NCBI GenBank assembly: GCA_017590115.1
Contig: JAGGNK010006471.1
Span: forward strand, 62,001 to 126,000
Source of the DNA: Montifringilla adamsi
Taxonomy: Eukaryota; Chordata; Aves; Passeriformes; Passeridae
Length of the DNA: 64,000 nucleotides
Reading direction: 5' to 3'
Shown in pieces: positions 9,573 through 21,800 of the stretch. The notes under the pieces were generated by a model. That model was not told the DNA's origin and did no database searches. It saw only the letters and a program-made list of their open reading frames with translations. A program made the translations under genes and the position numbers. The first letter of the stretch is position 1, and each line of letters begins with the position of its first letter.

Positions 9573-11669
9573 TAAATCATCAAAATTGGTAATAATTGAG
9601 GAAATTGGAGAGCAAAAAATAACCTCTTAAAGTATTTCTATGTGAAAAGGTCTGTGGAGATGTAATTGTTAGATAATGACAAAGGCAATGAAATCTGTTT
9701 CCGAGTCTAAATTCATTAGACAGAAATTTCTTTTTTGTGGTTGTTGCTGCTTCTGGAAATTATTTCTTCAAGAAAACATACTAAGTAAGAACTGCTGTGG
9801 GTGTTTGTCCTCTTTCCTAGTCTATCTGCTATCTAGTTCCATGTGGTAGTTGAAATAAATGGGCAGGAGATCTTTCTCCTTTTTAATGCCTTTATTAAAG
9901 AGATTGAGCTTCTTGAACAGTTTTCTTCTCTTCTGTAAAGTCAAGACATGTATCAGACCTTGGGTGGACCACAAAACTACATAAACTCTCCATCCAGCAC
10001 CGCCTGTAGTTGAGGACATTGTTTTTATTCATGTTTTTCACACAGCAGTGAACATTGTCTTTTAGTCTGGTAACATTCCGAACTGCTCTCTGTACTTGCA
10101 TGCTAACCTTGAGATGTATTTTTTCCAAAGATTATAGTGTCACAGGGGGCTTCTGTGATACACACTCACTGTGGTTTCTGCATTCTTGGCATTTCAGATG
10201 ACTTTGGAATTATTGTGCATTACTTCTGTTCATCCAGATTAAGAAATAAGCATTTTGAAGCAGCCTGCCTCATAATGCTTGGAGCCTCTTACCTTATAAT
10301 TTCTTTATCCATCTAAAACTCTGTTAGAAGTTTATTCACAAAAGGTGTCATTCTGTGAGCTTTTCTGAAGACTTCTGACTGCAGACAAGCACAGTTCTGA
10401 GATTGCTGGCAGGATTGTTTTCCTGCAGTTGCTCATAGAAAAGTCAAAGCTGGAGAGCTGATGTGATTCTGCGGTTTAAACAGTGGGGGGCTTGACTTGC
10501 TGTGAGGGTCAGAGCAAATGGAGCAGTGGGTCCAGGATGCTCTCGAGATTGGTGGCTGCACCAGGGACCTAAACTAAACAGCCTCCTACCAAGAACAGAA
10601 GTCATCTGGAGTAATTTTAGTACATCTTGTAGATCAGCAACTTCTTATTCCCTCTGAGTGCTCTGGTTGTCAGTCCTTTTAGATTAGTAATTTCAAAATT
10701 AATGTTTTAGATAGATTACTCTTTATGTACAGTATTGGTCTAGAAGTGACTCATGACACAACTGCATGGAACAGGTTTTCTTACATTGTTTGTTTATTTA
10801 CTCTATTTGCCTCTAGGGAGCTTGGCTGCATTTGTAATTTGACTTCCCTCTTCAAAGATGTTTGTGTGCCTAGACTGCAAGTTGCGTTAGCAAAGATTAA
10901 ATGTTTCCTGGCAAAATGATGGTACCTTTTTACTAGCTGAAGTTTTAAATAGTTTTAAGAAAATACATGGTTTCTCCTTAGTGTTATGTAGTGGAACAAT
11001 CTTTGCAAGATTTCCTTTATAAATCAGTTTACATTTGTGTAACCCCTTTAGATTGTAAGGAACCAGAACTGGGTTTGGACATGTCCCCATGGGCTGTAGT
11101 GAAATAGAAGCGTTACAATTGTTGTGAGCAGGGCCGTGTAAGGTGTGCTACCAGTGCCACAGCCTCCTCCTGCCCCACTATATCAGATTAATTCCTCTGG
11201 AGCCAGGGCAACAGACCTGTGTCCTGGAATCCCATGGCAAAATCACCCTGTACTGCTTCTCCTGGTACTCATTTCAAAATTAGCACACCTCTGCAGAGTC
11301 CCTCAATCTGAAGCTATGTCTGATCTGTTCCAAGAGAACAGATACAGACATAGCTGAATTGTATCTGTCACTCCCCATGTAAAAATTTGAAGGTGCTCTC
11401 ATCCTTATTTTTCCTTGCAACATCCTTGTGAGATAGTATTTGTGTTGTTTTAATTTTTAAAAACAAGGAACTGAGCCATGGATCAGATTCAAATCTAAGA
11501 GCAAAACTCTGAGCAAAAATTGAACTCCAAGTAATAATAGCTTATGTTTGGCCTGTGTGATTAATTCTTCTGTAATAAAGTTATTTATTGTTATAAGTGG
11601 AGAGTTGGTTGCTTTTTGTTATTTTTGTTGGGGTTTTGTTTGTTTATTTTTAACTACATGGTCATGTTG

Positions 11670-11755
11670 TTATTATCATTATTATTGTCATTATTATCAT
11701 CATTCCCATCATCATTACTGTTACTTTTGTTACAATGGTGATTATTATCCAATTT
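11670..11755. repeat. Imperfect ATT/ATC trinucleotide repeat
   Basis: A run of TTATTATCATTATTATTG-type triplets interrupted by CATCAT units. Chance open frames here read as His/Tyr runs and are not genes. Confidence 0.85.
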
Positions 11756-12003
11756 TATTGTAAACAACTCTGACAAGAATTCTGTTTCTGCAGCTCTGGA
11801 ATTTCTGCATAGAAGAGACTTACAGACCTCCACCCAATATACAACTTCTTTCTGTAGAATAGAATGGGCCTTGATTGTGATAATAAATTACTTCATTGAA
11901 CCTCTTCATGCAAGAACTTTGAGTATTTCAATGTATCATGTTTTCACAGAAACCTTCTGAATGATGCCCTGATACTAGTAATGAAATAATAATAATAATA
12001 CTA

Positions 12004-12041
12004 TTAAATACTATTATGTCTGTTAAATACTATTATATCTG
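12004..12041. repeat. 19-bp tandem duplication in an AAT-rich patch
   Basis: TTAAATACTATTATRTCTG occurs at 12004 and again at 12023 with one difference, next to a short (AAT)n run. Confidence 0.85.
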
Positions 12042-12636
12042 CTAATAATTCACATAATAGTAATATTACACATTTCCTTTGCCTTCCTTCTACTGAAAGA
12101 TTTTGTTCAATACAGAAATAAGCTATATGCTTTTAAGCTTCTTAACATAGAAACACATTCATGCTATTTGTGGTATAAATTGGTATGGTAGTGCAATCCA
12201 GTTCAAAAAGTATTTAAGAAAAGGATGTCAGGAAAGAAGCAGTGAAATGTGAGAGTAGCAAAGTAGTGGTAATTTAAAAAAAAAATTCTAATCAGAGAGA
12301 ATAGGGCATCCAGAAGATTTGATGGCATAGAGCAGCTGTTGCTTCAGATCTGGCTGAATTGGTTTGCCCACATTCTATTTAGAATGTGATTATTTGTCAT
12401 TAGATATGACAGATGATAAACATGCATCTGTCATCATTCAGATGCTGCAGAAATTGTTTCAAGATTTTGTTTCCTTCTGTAGCTGGCTTATTTGTTTTAA
12501 ATGCTTGTGCATTAAAGCATATCCAGATTTGATGGATTTCCTTTTCTTCTAAACTAAGTTGTTGTTTTTTTGTTTTCTCTATTCCCACTTTTCCAATCTT
12601 CCCCCACCCCTATTTTCTCTCTAAAAATATCTTTAG

Positions 12637-12884
12637 GAATGACTTGCTGATGGTGTGCCGCCAGCTGAATATGGAGGCGTCTGTTGCAGAAATCATGCAC
12701 CAGCTGGGAGCAGATGAAAATGGAAAAATTTCCTTCCAGGATTTTAGTCAGTGCCGCATGGAACTGGTACAGGAAATCAAGAAGGAGGAAGTGGAGCTTT
12801 CTGTGAAATCGGATGACTCTTGTGAAAAGAAAAAGTTAAGGGATAGAGTAGCTTCCTGGCCAACTAGCAGCAATAACAGTTTAG
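12637..12884 (+). CDS. MCC: MCC long-isoform exon: second EF-hand
   Basis: This internal exon is bounded by a CTTTAG acceptor (AG 12635-12636) and a GTAGGT donor (12885). The 248 bases hold one base completing a split codon, 82 whole codons and one base of a Gly codon. The peptide begins NDLLMVCRQLNMEASVAEIM and ends in RVASWPTSSNNSL, which I recognise as the region of vertebrate MCC specific to the longer isoform. Residues 24-35 form an EF-hand loop (GADENGKISFQD): the central Asp, Asn, Gly and Ile are present, but position 1 is Gly and position 12 Asp. Calcium binding is therefore doubtful. The first residues look like the exit helix of a preceding EF-hand whose loop is in an exon left of the window. 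A charged Lys/Glu segment follows. MCC is a coiled-coil scaffold linked to Wnt and cell-migration control. Confidence 0.95.
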
Positions 12885-13374
12885 GTAGGTATGACTTTTA
12901 AATATCCTGTGGGTGTGATTTAACAAAAGGTAAACTGTGGCATGTTTGTTACTGATTTCACTGGCGTTAGGGTTGCGCCTACCCTAGGGCTTTGTGAATC
13001 TGCCTTCGCATAATTTCATCATATATTAAAGTGCTGTTGTAATGGATGCAGACTTGTCATCAGAATGTCAACTGGAATGTGTGCAGAGCATCATCTTCTA
13101 AAAATGCAAATTGCACAAGAGAACAGATTTCCTTGGAAGGATAAGGGCTGGTAACTGCAGATCCAGGGAGTTCTCTGTTCTCTGTAAAGCCCAGGCAGGT
13201 ATGTAGGTAAAACTGAAAAAGGAGGGAAGACTTAATCTTGGTTCCAGTAATAATACAGTGTAGAAACTAATGTTTCTTGGATGCTTTAGAAGTCATTCCA
13301 CTTAGTGGGGGATCTGATTGCTGGAAGAGCACTATGATTTAGAGAATACAAAAATACTTCTCCATCTGGTTGAA

Positions 13375-13450
13375 AACCAAACAAAATAAAAAACCAGAAC
13401 CAACCAAACCAAAATAAACCAACAACAAAAACAAACCACAACCCCCCCAA
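13375..13450. repeat. A/C-rich low-complexity tract (CCAAA-type)
   Basis: Runs of AAACCAAACC, AAAACAAACC and a C7 stretch. It is the complementary composition to the T/G tracts at 7.5 and 51.6 kb. Confidence 0.85.
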
Positions 13451-15620
13451 AAAACTCAAACCAATGAATAAAAAAAAGTGCTCTTCCATCCATAGGGAAG
13501 TGGGATGTAGGAAGGTGTCCGTGAGCCCAGTCCTTGATAGCACCGTGACCAGTCAGCATTAGGTCAGAAACGTTAACACCTGCAGAATGCTTCCTTTCAC
13601 CCTGTGAAAAATGGAAGAGACTAAAGGACACAGATTCTGGCGTCAAAAATGGCAAAGTGTGGTGTTTTGTAGAAAAAGCTGCGGATGCTGTCCATTTCCC
13701 CACTGTCTACAACAGGCACACGCTGGCTGTGAACGACTGCTGGCTGGTGACCATGGAACTGACCTGAGTCCATTCTTCACAAAAACAGCATCAGCCTCTG
13801 ATGGTGTTTAGTTGGAGCTATGTGTCCTCAGCCTTTTCTTTGGGCTATATGAGCCTACATGTTTTAAAACACTTTTTAAACTGAAAGTCTTCCATTAGTC
13901 TTCCCAATATTTTTTCTTTGAAGTGTCTTAAATTAATTTGAGAATATTTTTTTCTTGTCAGATGTGCTTCATACATCTTCTGGAGAGTTGTCTTATTCCA
14001 GCTTCTCATGTTATGTCAGGATTATATCAAGGTCATGTTATTGACTTGTTGCCAGGTATAATGTTTAACATCCGATTTATTTGTTTATTTGAAGGTAGTT
14101 GATGGTACATAGGATTTCTGTTTTAGCAGCGTGGATGCAAAGCATACTGGAAACACAATATAGACAGAAGTCGCACATAACAGAGGAGAGCAATCACAGC
14201 TCTCACACAATACCAGGGCACAGCTCAATCACAATACCAGTGAGGCTGAGCTGTGTATACAAGTACTCCACACTGGCTTGGCTAACTTGGGGAGACGTTC
14301 ACACTCTTACTGAACTCAGGGAGAAATACAGCACTAGTTGATTTTCTCAGCTGTTTATCGTTTATCTAAAGCAAAACCCACCCTCAGGTCCTCTTGGTGT
14401 GGAGATCAAGCCAGCTGTTTTGCAACAGCTGTGCTCAGTCCCAACCCACATCCTTCCCTGAGCTTCATGGGCACATCTCCCTCAACCATCTCTGATCCTG
14501 CTCCCATAGTAGGGCTTTACTGATCAGTTAGACCTGTCTTTATCTTGTCACTAGTCAGCTTCATAGAAAGTAAAACTGGGCATGTGTTAATTTGGGTGAT
14601 TTGGTCTATCTATTAATTAATTTATTTATTTATTAGCTTTGTAGGTATGGGATTAGCATGTCCTGTTTTATAGTCACTTTGCACATGTTTTTGGCTGGTC
14701 ATCTCAGAAATTCAAATTTTCCTTGTTTACTTGGTATCCTTGGTGATCTCCTTATCTTTTTGCTTTTTAGATGGACTGTACTACTCTGTTATCACCCTAT
14801 CATCTCATGCTCCTTGGCTTTTCATTTTGGCTTCTCAGCACAGCAAATCTGTTTCATAGCTCTGATTATCTTCCATCTCATATTTTATAGCTTCATTGTC
14901 ATATTTTGTTATAGAGGTAGTTCGCTGTTGGCATTTCTTCTGTTTATGTCTTTCATATATATTCTTGAATTGCAAAACTGTAGTTTCTATGCCCATTTCT
15001 CCCATCACTTTCTGTATTGAAATTTTTGTAAGCCTTGTGCTCAATTGATTTCCAGCCTGTGAATCTCTTTCTGGAGCTGTAAGACAGTATTTCAAAGCCA
15101 AGATTGTGTCTTTTTTTTGCTTTAAGGGTATTGTGTGTTTCCCTTGCTCATAAAATTATCTTCCATTGCCTGCTTTTTCGGTGCTGGCAGTTGTATTTTT
15201 CTGCAAAACAGAGTTGTTGTTCTGCCCACAGATGGCTATGCAAAGTTTCCCTGTTTGGTGACCAGATTTCTGGCATTTAAAATCTTCTTTCTTAGACACA
15301 CCAGCCAAGTAATTATGATTTGTAATAATCAGAGGTGAAAGACAGCTCGTAAACTTGATAAGAGAAAGGCCAACATAATAGTCTCAAAATTTATCTCACA
15401 AAGAATCTTACTAATTGCTGCCAAAAAGTATTCATAGATGAACTTCCAAATTTATTAGTGTATAGAATTCAATCCCAACTACTTTTTCCCCCCTATTCCC
15501 GAGTTGCTGTTAGTTTTACAAGAATAATTTAATGCATTTTTAAAGTTGGTGAATGAATCCATTTTTCTTTTCCTCTGTTTTCCCCAAAAGTTAAGATCAG
15601 AACATGTTTGAATTCCCTGC

Positions 15621-15691
15621 CTTGATATATTTTGCTCTGCTGATCAAGTGTGATTGCTCTTGGTATATTTTGCTCTGCTGATCAAGTGTGA
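15621..15691. repeat. 38-bp tandem duplication
   Basis: The block containing TATATTTTGCTCTGCTGATC begins at 15621 and recurs with a 38-base offset at 15659, with few differences. Confidence 0.92.
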
Positions 15692-18245
15692 CTGTCTTTC
15701 TGCACTGTAGTTCTAGAGCTCTGGGGGATTTGTCCTTGTCCTGTCTTGACTCTTGCAAGAATTCTTAGAGAACATATGGAGATGCTCCCCCCAGAAAAAA
15801 GGATAGGAGGAAATACTAAAGATGAGCATTCAGGATGCAACTGTTTTTTATTTGTTTGTAAATGAAAACCACTGTGGCAGCACTGTTCAAAATGTTCTAC
15901 AGAGCTTTCTTTTCAAAGAGTCAAGGAAACAGCGCTGCAATACATTTCTATGATATAAACCCGACCTGTGGTATGAACATAATGACAGCTGAGGAATTAC
16001 ACTTGCAGTCAAGCTTGAATTATGATCTGCGCCTTTCTGTGCCTTTCTGATGTTTCTGTGCCTGTCATGTCTTTGAGGGTTCATTTATATACTCATTAGT
16101 GATCAAAGAATTGATTATGTTATTACAGAGTGTTTGCTGTTGCTTTCTAAGCATTGCTTGAGACAAGAGACATCATGTACCAATTCAAACATGAGCTTGG
16201 TGGATGTTCTTTTTTTGTGTTACTGGTTTTTTTCTGGTCAAAACACTTTTAATTAAACTTTATTTTCAAAGATAGTTTACAGGCCTTTTTTTCAAGACTA
16301 ATTTCTGCATAGGACATGAGCTGCTGATGGTAATTAAAGCGGTATTATATATTGATATGGAGCACATAAATGACAGAATTTCAAAACTCATTTCACTGGT
16401 ATTGAGTAGCAGTTATCCTGATGATCTGAAACAAAGGAATCCAGCCTCTGACATGAATGTTTTTACACTGCAAGTTTGTGTTTGTGTGTAATTGTGCAGA
16501 GATTACCAGTCAGGCAGCATTTTGTGCCACCTTTTCTTGGAACTGTTCCAAATTCCTAAAAAAAGAAACAAAACCTTTGCTGCCTATAGGTTTTGCTTTT
16601 CATTATGAAGGAAAATAACTTGGAAAAAAAGTTACAAGAAGTAATTGCATCTAATCTGCTATTGAACTTAGTTTTATCCATCTGTTTTATCATTGATAAG
16701 GTTATTCAAATAATTTGGCCCAACTTTGCCCAACAAATGTTAACGCCTGTGTTTCCAGGTGGGATGCAAAAGTAAGGAAATTGGTTGGCTCTTAATCAAG
16801 GTACAGGACTCAAGTTTATTAATATTCACTCATGTATGTCCTCAGTAAGCCAAACCTGCATCCATATCTACCATCCTGATGAGTAAATGAGTGTATAGAT
16901 TTAAAAGTTTCATGTTTTATTCAAGTGCACAAAAAAGGAAGTTTTCTAAGTTACTAAAATTAGGCTTTTTGATGTTTTTTAATCAGCAATTTAAAGCTGT
17001 TACAATGTGTTGTTATTCTTATCCTACACTATTAATGTCATCAGGAGCTTTAGCAATAATTTGCATATTTTTCTATAAGTGAAATGGAATGTAAACTGTT
17101 AAAATTCTTGCATTTTAAAATACAATTTTAAGAAATTAATAAAATAACTTTTGAAAGTGTTGCTGGAGTCTTGCAGTCACCAAATGTGACCTGACTCTTT
17201 ATTATGTCGTTTCAGTAGGAAATGCAGGAAGAATGTCAGTTACTGATCAAGTCTGTGGATTGATCTGTCCAGCTGTGGAGAATGAGGGCTGTGATGAGTA
17301 CAGTAAATCTGTCTGAATAATGTAGTGAGTGATGGAGGTAGATTGCTTGGCACATGAAAACTCTGACGCAGCAGAACTACATCTCTAATATTTAAAACAG
17401 GAGTTGCCTGAACAGTTGTGGCTTCTGTTAGTCTTTTCAGTGTTGTGTAGCTTTGTATGTGTTTTATAAAAGCTAGCATTAGATTATTTATATTATGCAT
17501 TGTATAGATTTGTCTAGCTCTTTACAAGGAGCAAATTGCCATTTTTTCCTCTTGATAAAAAATAGCCTCTTTCTAGCACCCCATAACTTGGCAATGAACA
17601 AGAAATGGCACTATTTATTAGTAAATTCTTGTTTTCCTGAAACTGCATGTATTTATTGATCTGATGTCGTATTCTAGATAAACAGTCACGAATATAAGAG
17701 TCCTTTAGCAATATTTGGCTGTAGGTTAGTACTTAGTAATTAATTCATAGCCAATTACCCTTTCTTTACTGAAAATAAATCCCCTGAAAACTTGGTATGG
17801 TAATTTATTTGCACAGTGGATCAAGCATGAGAAATAATCAAAGGAATGGCAGCAATTCAGCCTTAAATTAAGCTTATGGGTAAATAGGAGAGGTAGACCA
17901 GTGGGGATGAAAAATCATTATTTTTGCTTTACATTAATTCCATGTTTGATCTTACTGCAAATAAATTTCTCTTGAGAAACTGATGCAGTGATTACATTTA
18001 TTTATGCTGTATTTAATTAAAAACTACAGAGCTGTTATGAACTCAAAGGCATGCTCTAGATTTTCTTGAAATTTATGAGCAAAGTTTCACCCTTAGATAT
18101 GTTTAACTGGAAAAGCTTTGAGTTTCTGCTAGGCCAGATTTAATTGCATACAAACTCCTGTTAAGTGGTTTAGTTTATTGCGTTTAAATAATCTTTTGAT
18201 GCCACTGTCTTTGTGCAAAGCTCTTGGGATCTCCTCTGGTCAAGA

Positions 18246-18863
18246 TGACCCTGAGATGCATTAAAAGTCTCTTTTCCCCAACCCATCTGTCGAAGAAAGA
18301 GTCAGAAGTCTTCAGCTTGCGTTCTCAAGGGTGTTTATTATTCCTTATCTAAAACATTCTCTGTCTGGCCTGCCAAGGTCTGTTCTGCAGGTCAGTCTGA
18401 GGCACACTGCCCTCCCGGCATTGTCTTTTATACTAAAAACTATGCATAATTCGATATTTACAGTTATCTTCCAATACCTATCACCTATGCTAGACAGTGA
18501 CTTTCTACTTTACACCAATCCTAGAGGGCTACCATCACCAAGAAGATGGAGTTTAGGAAGAAGAAGGAAGAAGAATAGGACAACGTCCAAATTCCTCCAT
18601 CTTGCCTCCTAGACCCCTATAGTAAAAATCTTCAAAATTTCTCTTTTCTCTCATCCTATAACTATTACTATTATGCTGTCTAAACTTTTGTGACCTTTAA
18701 TTCTTCATATAAAGGTGGTAATTTTTTCCATGGGTTGAACTCAAACCCACTGGGGTCTTTGGCTGCATGCCAGGGTCTCCAACCCCCCTGCCAGGGCTTC
18801 AAAGCCCCCTGGCTGGGGCTTGGATCATCCAGGACTGTCAGGGAGATGTCCTGGGCTCTGACA
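18246..18863 (-). mobile_element. Solo LTR of an endogenous retrovirus
   Basis: Read on the - strand this 618-base block begins TGTCAGAGCC and ends in CA. It contains a TATAAAAG box (at plus 18425-18432) and, about 90 bases further on, an AATAAA (plus 18334-18339), which is the U3-R order of an LTR promoter and polyadenylation site. The five bases flanking the two ends are CAAGA (18241-18245) and CAAAG (18864-18868), an almost perfect target duplication of the size many LTR elements make. No gag or pol sequence adjoins it, so it is a recombination remnant. It resembles LTRs I associate with songbird ERVL-type elements, but the family was not confirmed. It is antisense to MCC. Confidence 0.82.
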
Positions 18864-21800
18864 CAAAGCAGCAGAATATAGGTAGCTTTTCTTTTCTTTA
18901 GTAAACAGAGAATTTAAGTTCGTGAGCATCCTTACAAGAGAACCTGAATTTCTGGAGTTTTATAATTGACAACTGATGAATCGTACTAAAATCATAATAT
19001 ATAGTATGCATTAAACACCAGTGAATCTATACAGGATAGAAGTGATCCCTGCAGGGATCTCTGGTGTCTGATAGAAAAACAAACTTGGTTGAAGCTTTCT
19101 TCTGGTTTGAATATTTGTAAAATGTAAGAACAACTAATCTGTGTTAGATCAGACTTTACTGTTAAATGGTAATTCTGTCCCTTAGCATGGTGAGAAGAAA
19201 ATTATTAGAGAAGATTGTAGGGTCTGAGTGATCATGTAACCGTGCTTGCATATTAAATTTCAGCTCAGGGACTTCAAATTAGAGATAGTTGCACTTGTTC
19301 ACACACACATGCCTTCCCTCCCTCTAACCCTGTCTTGCAGGACTGAGTCTCTGAACATGTGCAAGTCTTTAGTGTTCACCATGGCCTGCCACCAGGAGTA
19401 GCACATCTTGCCCTTCCATTGTATGAGGAACAAACTCTTCTTGCTTTCCTGAAGTTTCCTTCCTTCCATGTATTTGCAGGGGTTTTTCCTTTCTTCCCAC
19501 CTCCCCCCCACCCAGTGTATCTAGTCAAGGTTGAGCATTGCATTGCGCTGTGTTACCTTCCTCAGTAGAAGCACTAACAGCGTCAGTCACCTCTGTGCCT
19601 TACATAAAAGTTACAGGAATTCAGTGTATTTGACACTTTGACACCAAATGCCCTTGAAATTACCAAACACCTTAACATTTTGAGAGGAAAGGGAAAGGAC
19701 AGACAGCTGTGGGTAGAATTGGGGGAAACAGAAATCTGCTGTTCCTGAGAGCTGCTACTACCCAGAGTTGATAGAAGGGCTCACCCAGACTAGCTCTTCA
19801 GAGCACCACAGGTCAGGCTTGTTTCAGGGCACTGCTGTCTGTGCTTCCTGGTCAGCTGCAGTGGTAACGCATGGAGCTGTGCTTTGTGTTTGCCGTATGG
19901 TTTGGAACTGGATTACAACATCACTTCCTCAGTTTTGTCCCAGTTTATGCTTTCCATGCAAACTGTGATCAGCTTGAGAAACTGAAAGGCTGCTGGGGTT
20001 TCATAGAAGGCATGCTTCATTTGGCACAAGATGAGCATTGTCACACATCCTACACTTCAGCTTCTGTAAATCAAGGACTGCCTCTCAGCACATTGCTGCT
20101 TTATCTCTCCTGACTTCTGTGATGTGCTCTTCAGCTGCCTGCTTCTAATGTGACTCTGGCATACTAAGGTTCATGAAACAGAAACAAGATGAAACTGACA
20201 GGCAACAAACTCTGTATTTGTTTGCTTGGATACATGTGTATTCAAGTCAGATCTAAAGAAAGGTTGTCTTGAGTGGAAGGTAATCAGGGAGGAAGCTGAT
20301 TATTCACCTATAAGTTTCCATGTAAGGAAGACCAACATTTTTTAGAAGTGCATATAGTACAAATACCCTGGAAGGTATGTTGGAACTTCCTCTAGCTTCT
20401 GTATGACTTCAGGTTTTATGTACTCTTTTTCCTATGTACTATATACTCCCCTCTTTATTAGAGATTATTACTTTTCAGGGGAAAACAGGATTGTTTTCTG
20501 CCTTAATAGAAACTTCAAATTAAATTCTAGATTGAGTTCCTGAGTACAATGCAGTTGTTAGCCAGCAGTATTCCAGCAAAATTTAGCTAAGGTGCTTAAA
20601 CAGTGCTGGGTATTAGGAGATCTTGGTTTCTAGACTGTTGAAAAGCCATCCCCACCCTCTGTTTGTGTCTGAATAGAGCAAATGGTTATCTGGTCTCAAG
20701 GATAGTCTTAAATTATTTCAGAGTCAAGGACAGGTGTATAAAGGTGTTAACAATAGTGTGCTTTTGTTTTGTTTTCTATGTAACTGTTTCCTATATGGCC
20801 AATGCCAGTCTGCTGGAAAGTACTGAAACCATGATAGTTTACATAGATGCATTTCTCCAGTAACTGAAATAAATTTGAAAAAGGTAAATTCATGGAAATT
20901 CCACAATATATATGGTTTGGACTAGTGATTTAATAAACCCAGCTTCTTCACCCAAAAACTGTGTTGAGTGACTGGGAAATTGTAATGAGAGGAACTTCGT
21001 CTTTAACTAGATATGCCTCTGTGTGTTTTACTTTCTCAAGGCTTTATGAATTACCTTGCCTACTTTACGGTTTTGCTCTTGGCAAGTATTCACTTATCTA
21101 TCCTAATTTTCATGTAGCCGTTTGATTTATTTTTCTTAAGATTTGTAAGATTTTTCTTAAGTTTTTGTAAGTGATAAAAATCTGCTTAGAAAAATACGTC
21201 ATGGAATGTAAAAAATTAAAATCCAAAAACCTAAAGAAAAGAGACCATATTACTCTGGTAAGTAAGAGTGCTGGTTATGTTGCAGACTGTTCCAATTTCT
21301 TTAATGTGCATTTAAGTGTTTCTGAAATTTATGCTATAATGGTACCCTGTAGGGAGTCGGGCAGGCAGCACAAAATTGGAGAATTCCCGAATTCTGAGTG
21401 TACCAGTGTTGGGGGTACTTCACTGAACCTGAAATGCAGCTGAGGTTTTGTGATGATTTTGCAAAATATACCAGTAGAAAGTGCAAATGTGTGAACTTGT
21501 AGTTCAGTGGCAAAAGAAAGATGATGTGTGAGCTGACAGCAGTCTTTTAGAGCAGAAATTATCAGTGTGGTTCAATTTTCCTCTTAGACCTAATTTCTTA
21601 AAAGAGATTTCTCCCATGAGTGAGTTGTGTTAGTCAGTATGGGGTGTAGCTGTGGTTTCCTTCCCTTGGAGCTTGTTGTCCTCACTCCGAAGACTAATGA
21701 GAAAAGGACTGAAATAACACAGCCTAACACTGTATGCTGTGTGCAGTGTTCATCAGAAAAAAAAGTATGGTGAGAGGAAAAAAATTTAGACAGTGATCCC

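Larger units (their letters stand above)
5853..12636 (+). other. MCC: MCC intron 1 (right part)
   Basis: No coding exon or RNA gene was found between the provirus and the EF-hand exon. It holds a T/G-rich tract (7511-7618), an 18-bp tandem duplication (9537-9572), an ATT/ATC trinucleotide run (about 11670-11755) and a 19-bp tandem duplication (12004-12041). The intron ends in a normal acceptor with a pyrimidine tract and AG at 12635-12636. That this is intron 1 is inferred: the first EF-hand exon is not in the window and should lie to the left. Confidence 0.75.
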
